From Aralia elata (taxonomy: Eukaryota; Streptophyta; Magnoliopsida; Apiales; Araliaceae): a DNA stretch of 64,000 nucleotides. The notes beneath the pieces are model-generated. The model was given only the letters and a program-made list of their open reading frames with translations. It ran no database searches and was not told the origin of the DNA. The DNA is taken from positions 40,335,182 to 40,399,181 of the forward strand of contig CM068384.1 in the NCBI GenBank assembly GCA_034770075.1. Reading direction: 5' to 3'. Below, piece by piece: positions 58,816 through 64,000 of this stretch. The translations under genes and the position numbers were made by a program. Each line of letters begins with the position of its first letter. Within the stretch, counting starts at the first letter, position 1.

Positions 58816-61102
58816 TTAGAGCTTGACCTCTTCGGTCATTGGGGGCCCTTGGTTCTTCAGCTCGGCATGTTCTTTCTCCAAGGCATTGTGGGTTTGGATT
58901 AGATCTTTCAGTTTGAAGTGTGTCTTCTCCATCTGCTCCTCGAGGACAGATATCACCTTCTTCTGATCGGCGTCATTTTCCTTCAGCAGTACTCGCTCCT
59001 CCATAAGACGCTCGTTCTGCTTTTCGAACTCGGCGATTTCAAACTGCAGAATACTTATTTGATTCCAAAGCTGGTAGTTTTCTCGGCTGGCTTCGGTGAG
59101 TTTATTTTGAGTGCCGACATGAAGATCTTTCTCCTTCTCCAAGTCTGCCTCAAGAACTTGGATATCACCCTTCAAAAAGGCATTCTCCGCGGCGAGGTCT
59201 TTGTTCTTCTGGGTCAGATGGCAGAAGGAAGGAAGAGATCAGGCAAGGACTGAATTGGCCTGCGAAGAAGAAGTTTTAATGCGGATTAAAGACTGAAAAC
59301 AAACAAATAGGGCAAACTAATAACAACGAAGTCGAAGCTTACCTGGGATTGGAGTCTGGTATAGTCTTCAAGAAATCATTCCAGGGTATGATCTTTGAAG
59401 CGATCGTTGTCGGCAGGCAAGATGAAGTGATCGATAAGGTAGTAGGGGAATGGGTCGGCTAGACTCTGGGGCCATAAGGTTCGGGGTTTAGGAATGTTAT
59501 TGGATGAAAGGTTTGAAGGTTGAGGTTCAACTTGTTGGGTTTCGACCTGTTGAATGGGGGCAGGTGGAGGAGGGGGCGCCGAAGAGGAAGAAGCTTCTCT
59601 GTGAGGCCTTTTTGTAAGTGGCTCCAGAATTTCGTCTCCGGTCTCTTCCTCGACGATGATTTCTAGAGGAATCAGATCAGGAATGGGTGTCGTCAGAGGC
59701 TTGGTCGAAGTCTTCTTGCGAAGTTGTTTCTTCTTCATTAGAGCCATCTTTTTTGACCTGTTCATCTCCAAGGTACTCCTCTTAGATGCTTGTGCTATGG
59801 GGATGGCCGTGATTGGGAGGGCGGCGATCGACACTTGGTTTAAAGGTTCGGCTTCTGAAACGCCTTCAGGATCGACGAAGTTTGGCCCGATGGGTAGAGA
59901 AGTCGCTCGGCCGATATCGACAGGAGCAGTTGGTTTGATAAGTGACACTGAAGAATGAAGAGTTCGGGTTAGTACATTTTAAGGGGGATTTTTACGCATA
60001 GTAAAAAATCTATATAAAGAGTTCGGAACTTACACCCATGGTTATATAACCACGTTTGGTTGCCAAGGAGTTCAAAGTCCCATTCTTCTTCTGGCATCAT
60101 CCCGACGAAACGTTTGAACTCTTCAAAACGTTCGGCTGGGAATCCTTCGATGTTGTTGGTGTTCTTTGAGAAGCCGATCCAATCCGAGATCGCAGCGATA
60201 TCGGGACCTCAGATGTAGAACGAGTGTGAGTGTCATCCCTTATTGCTGGTAGGAGTCTTCATCAGGGATCGTTTCTGAGCTCCCTTGACCGGTAATTTAC
60301 TGATCTGACGAAACCCGAATTCTCTCGATCGGATCACAGTGAACATAGCGAAGAAGAATTCCAAGGAGGGTTCGACTTTGCAATCATGGCAGAATGCTAT
60401 GAAGCAGACCAGATGAATAAAGGAGTTGGGGACGAGTTGGGCGAGTCCGACCCCGACAATGCTGAGAAAAGTTAAGATGAAAGGATAAAGGGGAAACTAA
60501 AGTCCGTACTTCAAAGCATGAGAGGAGACGGCGGTCCAGCCATTGGGGCGGCGGTACATTCTTTTGTACAGATTGGCTGTACGAAGCTTATAAGTGATGG
60601 GAATTTGGTACTGTTCGCGTATGGCGGCGAGATCTTAAGTTTTGATGGAAGACTTGGTGTTAATATGTGCCTACGATTTCTCAGCCGAATACTCCTCCAT
60701 CATTTTTATGTTCTCCAATTCGACTTCGGTTTTTGGCGATAGAGTAGAGAAAGGATTGTCGGGAAAATCAGAGCTTGTAATGGGGCCTTGGGAGGTGGTA
60801 CTAGGGCCTTGAGAGGTGGAACTAGTGCCAGCGGCGACGGTGGCGACTGTTGTGGCTTCTGTTGTCACGGCTATGGCGGGAGCAGGAAGCACAGTAGCGG
60901 CAGCTGCGGAGGCGGTGGTTTTGGAGGGGTTGGAAGAACTAGAGGCGTCTGTTGTTGCCATTAATCGTCTGAGAGTGAGGTTAACTGTAGAAGATTTGCC
61001 GGAGTTATGGTGAGGTTGCAGTAAAAGGTTGGAAACACAGAGAATAACTTCAAGGGTTTGAGAAATCAGATCTGAAAAGTGGCGGTCGATTTTTGGAGGC
61101 AA
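58816..61102 (-). pseudogene. Antisense three-exon gene in element G, 'putative gypsy type transposon'-like
   Basis: Exons (minus): 61102-60034, 59947-59343, 59259-58816. Donors are GTAAGT and GTAAGC, acceptors TTCTTCAG and TTCGCAG, introns 86 and 83 bp. Phases (1, then 0) agree across both junctions, giving 705 codons. Exon 1 begins MPPKIDRHFSDL, then an Ala/Thr/Ser-rich tract, then a domain with LAAIREQYQIP, GWTAVSSHALKYGL, FPLYPF and QLVPNSFIHL segments. From memory this recalls the plant family PF04195 (putative gypsy type transposon). Exon 2 is Pro/Lys-rich with a basic KKMALMKKKQLRKK run. Exon 3 is a long coiled coil. Seven in-frame stops (60671, 60635, 60497, 60233, 60209, 59376, 59239) disable it. 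Extra antisense ORFs are known in Tat elements; function is unknown. Confidence 0.75.
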
Positions 61103-61358
61103 ATCAATTTTATTGAATGTAACCCTTTAAAATCGGCACGATTCCCACTGACGGCGCCATTTTATTGATTATGGTGGGTCCTTGGGGGGCACGTGGGGCA
61201 ATGATGGCGGGCTTGGTTCCAAGACGGATTTGAATGGGCCACCTTCTTTGGGGCAGTTACATCATATGGAGCCGTTTGGATCCCAAACCAACGGATTAAT
61301 TTTGTTTTTATATACTCTTTTATTATAGCCCTTCTTATAATAAAAGAGTAGGGGGCAA
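61103..61358. mobile_element. Element G, upstream of antisense gene, with PBS-like motif and PPT
   Basis: On minus, 61163-61146 reads ATGGCGCCGTCAGTGGGA, which looks like a gypsy primer-binding site placed just upstream of the antisense gene. The true polypurine tract of G lies at 61342-61358 on plus. No further gene. Confidence 0.5.
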
Positions 61359-61794
61359 TGTTAGGACCTGGGTTCGGGAGGCCTGACCCCACGTGGAGGA
61401 TTTGACCCTACGTGGAGGTCTTTGTTAGTTGGGGACAGTCTAGTTAGGGAATGTAATTTCCTAACTAGGTTGAATTGTAACTCAACCGGATTGGTTTGCA
61501 TGATTTGATTGATGGTGACAGAACATTATACTGTCAAGTGGGGTCCAGACATAATAAGTGGGTGATGAGGTATAAATACAAGGCTTTCCTCCTCATTTCA
61601 AAGGTAATGCAAAATCTAACACTAAAGCTATAAACCTCCATTGTTATACACCTTGAGACAGCCTGTACTAATTCTCACGCCTGAGCTATCCCCCGGCGGC
61701 AAAACCGCCCGGAACTCTGAGTGTGGTCTCGTTATTATGTAGGATTGACGCGTTTTTGGTGATTGAAGCGCATGGTCGAATTTTGGCGTTAACA
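61359..61794 (+). repeat. Element G, 3' LTR
   Basis: 436 bp; lacks an 8-bp ttaagccg segment seen in the 5' LTR. TATA box tataaata at 61571-61578. Confidence 0.93.
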
Positions 61795-61799
61795 TATAT

Positions 61800-62187
61800 C
61801 ATTGACTTCAAAATGTGAATATTAATCTTATATTTTTAAACGGTTATTATTGTTAAGATATAAATCCGAAGTAAAAAAAATCAAAGCAAATATAAGTATT
61901 CGAAGCACTATTTAGCTGTTAGCTAAAGCTACCTTCGGGTAGTTAAGCCAAAGCATCTTTTGATGGCTGATGTTGAGCCTTCGATAAAATCTGAGTCAGA
62001 CACCTTCATTAGTAACTTCGGACTCCGACGTCAGTCTAATCCCGAAGTCACCAAAAAGATGCATGACATCTGGCTAGTTTCTCATCAAATTAGTTGTTAA
62101 GCAACGAAGAGGAACCGAGTGTTTAACAATTGTCCCATCTTTTTAACATTAAAATGACCACTAAATATTCCTTTTCCTTCGCAACAT
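61800..62187. other. Unrecognised sequence right of element G
   Basis: No gene is recognised. A segment at about 61890-62080 repeats words around ttcgga, cttcgg and cgaagt, reminiscent of gypsy LTR sequence, but no boundaries were found. Confidence 0.3.
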
Positions 62188-62191
62188 TTTA

Positions 62192-62498
62192 GGATATATC
62201 TATCTACACACACCCAAATTTTACATTCAAAAACACACTCAACTATAAAATAATAGTAAATGAGGAAAGAGAAAATGTTATAGAGAGAAGAGAGAGAAAT
62301 ATTTTACTACTATTTTATACTTGAATAAATCTATGTACATACCCAAAGTGTACATCCAAAGACACATTCAAGTGTAAAATAATAGTAAATGAGGAGAGAA
62401 AAAGTGTTGTAGAAAGAGGACTGGGAAATATTTTACTATCATTTTATTCTTGGGTGTGTCTTTAGATGCACAATTTGGATGGGTACATAGATATATCC
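62192..62498. mobile_element. Hairpin MITE with TTTA target duplication
   Basis: Ends ggatatatctat and atagatatatcc are inverted, and similarity continues inward (acccaaattt / aatttgggt-like, then a cacac(a/c)tc-type block). Flanked by TTTA on both sides (62188-62191; 62499-62502). About 307 bp with no coding capacity. Both internal halves repeat taaaataatagtaaatgagg. The superfamily is uncertain. Confidence 0.7.
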
Positions 62499-62571
62499 TT
62501 TACATTTAGGTGTGTCTTTGGATGTGTACGTAGATATGTCCATCATTTATTACTCATGCAAAAGCTTTAAG

Positions 62572-63060
62572 TAGGGCTGCAAACGATCCGATCCAATCCG
62601 AACTTTGATAAACTCGAACCAAACTCAAACACAATAAGTCGAACTCGAATATGTTCGAGTAACACGATCAAACCAACACACGTGTCAGTTCGGATCGTTA
62701 ACAGTTTGTGAACATGCTCGAGTTTACAAACAGTTCGCGAACATAGTCGAATATCATCATGTTTGCGAACATAGTCGAACATCATCATGTTTGTACGTGA
62801 ACATCATTAACGCATGAAGAAAAAATTAGGCCAAATATTGTAAATACTCGAGCATCTCACGAGCTACTCGCGAATCACTTGAATCAAACTCGAACCGAAC
62901 TGTTCGTGAATAAGTCCAACCGAACCACATGGTTCGCGAACATGTTCGATCGAGCAATCGAACGTGATACCGTGTGCGAACTCAACTCGACAAGACAATC
63001 CAATCAAACTCGAACCGAATGAAACCTGTTCGCGAACGGTTCGGTTCGTTTACAGGCCTA
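62572..63060. mobile_element. hAT-like non-autonomous transposon with TTCG-rich subterminal repeats
   Basis: 489 bp. Ends TAGGGCTGCAAACGA and (reversed) TAGGCCTGTAAACGA. The 8-bp target duplication gctttaag / actttaag has one mismatch (62564-62571; 63061-63068), which fits hAT. The interior is packed with short GTTCG/CGAAC words and ttcgcgaac palindromes, like hAT subterminal transposase-binding repeats. No transposase. Confidence 0.82.
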
Positions 63061-63068
63061 ACTTTAAG

Positions 63069-63363
63069 TGGGTGAAATGAAAGAGAATAAGTGGGGGTCA
63101 TTTGCCCTTGGTAAGAGGTTTCACTGAACCTTGTAAATAACTCCATGCAAGGTGATAGAGGTAAAGTCACTTCATTTGAGCACGTACTCTAGACTTTCAA
63201 TTCTTTACCCTCCACTATTAACATTCTCAAAGTTTGCACTAATTCCCGTACCAAAGCTATCATCCAGCGATAACTTGCCATCAAACTTATTATTTTACCT
63301 TTATTGTACAAGATTCAAGTCCACATTCACCCATGATTTAAGTAGTAGGACAATTCAAGTGTT
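63069..63363. other. Probable LTR region of element H
   Basis: No gene is recognised. By position it should contain the LTR of element H, which would end just before 63364, but I could not place its start. Confidence 0.35.
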
Positions 63364-64000
63364 AAATTTGGCGCTAGAAGGAGGGGCCCTGTAGAGTGTT
63401 AAGATTTTAACCTTGAATCACCATAAAACCTTATTCCAATAACTATTATGGAGGCTCAGAACAGTTCTCATCCATCACAACGTAATCCGTCTGTAAATCG
63501 TACAAATAATTACTTCTATAGTCATGTGAATAGTCTATGTGTACATTTAGCTTCGTATGCAAACTTTAGATCCCCAGATGCACAACAGTTGACGCAAAGG
63601 CAAATGGATGAGATCATTGCCTTAAGAACCCAACAAGCCAACATAGCATAGTGCATTGCACAATTAGAAGCATTTGTTTCTCACTCTCAACACCCAGAAC
63701 CTTCATATGTAAATATAGTATAAGCCCATTGTCAACATCCATCCGGGAGCCAATAGACATCTTCTCATCATCGCCAAAATCCATTGCCACAAAGGGAATG
63801 TTGGGGCATGATTTTATGGGACTGACTGATTCGGCGGGACCTATCCTACATGGCAGAATCTTCGTACGTGGTGGTATATTTTGGTTAGGAGATTTGATTC
63901 TAAAGGAGTCTACAGTCTTAATTATGGTTGACTTCCAACCATAATGAGAACAGTCCGGATTGACTTCGACTTCCCATTTTTAAGGAGATTGACTTCTATC
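63364..64000 (+). pseudogene. Element H: 5' start of another gypsy element, with gag N-terminal fragment
   Basis: A primer-site-like tttggcgctagaaggagggg at 63365-63384 closely matches the start of the interior of element G. A 67-codon frame at 63448-63651 (MEAQNSSHPSQRNPSVNRTN, ending with MDEIIALRTQQANIA) has the character of a gag N terminus. The frame continues beyond a TAG at 63649-63651 (IAQLEAFVSH) with more stops. Degenerate, and truncated by the window end. Confidence 0.55.

Larger units (their letters stand above)
52061..61794 (+). mobile_element. Element G: full-length Tat-lineage Ty3/gypsy element with antisense gene
   Basis: 9.7 kb with LTRs 52061-52504 and 61359-61794 and perfect TSD TATAT (52056-52060; 61795-61799). 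The domain order is gag, protease, RT, RNase H, second RNase H, integrase. Integrase last is Ty3/gypsy order, and the second RNase H is a Tat hallmark. A polypurine tract (aaaagagtagggggcaa, 61342-61358) abuts the 3' LTR. Between pol and the 3' LTR a three-exon gene runs antisense. By eye the two LTRs differ by about 16 substitutions, nearly all transitions, plus an 8-bp indel. Confidence 0.95.

Overview
This is a transposon-dense plant nuclear window, most likely from a eudicot. The evidence is a five-exon GDSL esterase/lipase gene with GT-AG introns, plant-type LTR retrotransposons (copia; Ty3/gypsy Athila-like, Tat and Tekay-like), Stowaway and hAT-like MITEs, and low overall GC. I cannot name the species. 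No rRNA gene, tRNA gene or CRISPR array was seen; the tRNA-like 3' ends present are retrotransposon primer-binding sites.

Left half (1-32049): a five-level nest, resolved by matching target-site duplications (TSDs). An old copia element is cut by an LTR piece ending at 958 and by element E (1692-30227, TSD GGAGA). E is a tandem LTR-internal-LTR-internal-LTR structure with about 3.26-kb LTRs and non-coding 2.8-kb interiors. Its second interior holds element B (12992-26094, TSD AAGAC, minus strand). B holds element C (15740-23785, TSD ACGTG, minus strand). One LTR of C holds solo LTR D (17165-19232, TSD CTAAG). B and C carry tRNA-Asp-type primer sites and Athila-like features. C keeps a truncated gag reading frame and B is non-coding. 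The copia tail and its 3' LTR resume at 30228-32049.

Middle (32050-45141): AT-rich unresolved repeat sequence, then element F (33706-45141, TSD TTTAT, minus strand). F is a Tat-type element with 2.1-kb LTRs and a gag reading frame but no recognisable pol. Its 3' untranslated region is expanded into 140-bp, 33-bp and 44-bp tandem arrays.

Host island (45147-52055): a structurally intact GDSL esterase/lipase gene on the minus strand (45503-50079, 367 residues predicted), with a Stowaway MITE and an (AAT)n microsatellite in intron 2. Upstream lie a TATA box, a second Stowaway MITE and a weak promoter-like stretch.

Right end (52056-64000): element G (52061-61794, TSD TATAT, plus strand) is a full-length Tat-lineage gypsy element with gag, protease, RT, two RNase H domains and integrase. 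From about 53216 its frame is broken only by premature stops that fit G:C to A:T change. On the opposite strand, between pol and the 3' LTR, lies a three-exon gene whose splice phases agree and whose product resembles the 'putative gypsy type transposon' family. Then follow a hairpin MITE, a hAT-like MITE with an 8-bp TSD, and the 5' start of another gypsy element (H).

The most unusual signals are structural. B and C share an array of hairpins with a constant palindromic core and co-varying stems. Both also repeat a polypurine tract plus AGGA-loop hairpin module at two places with conserved spacing.
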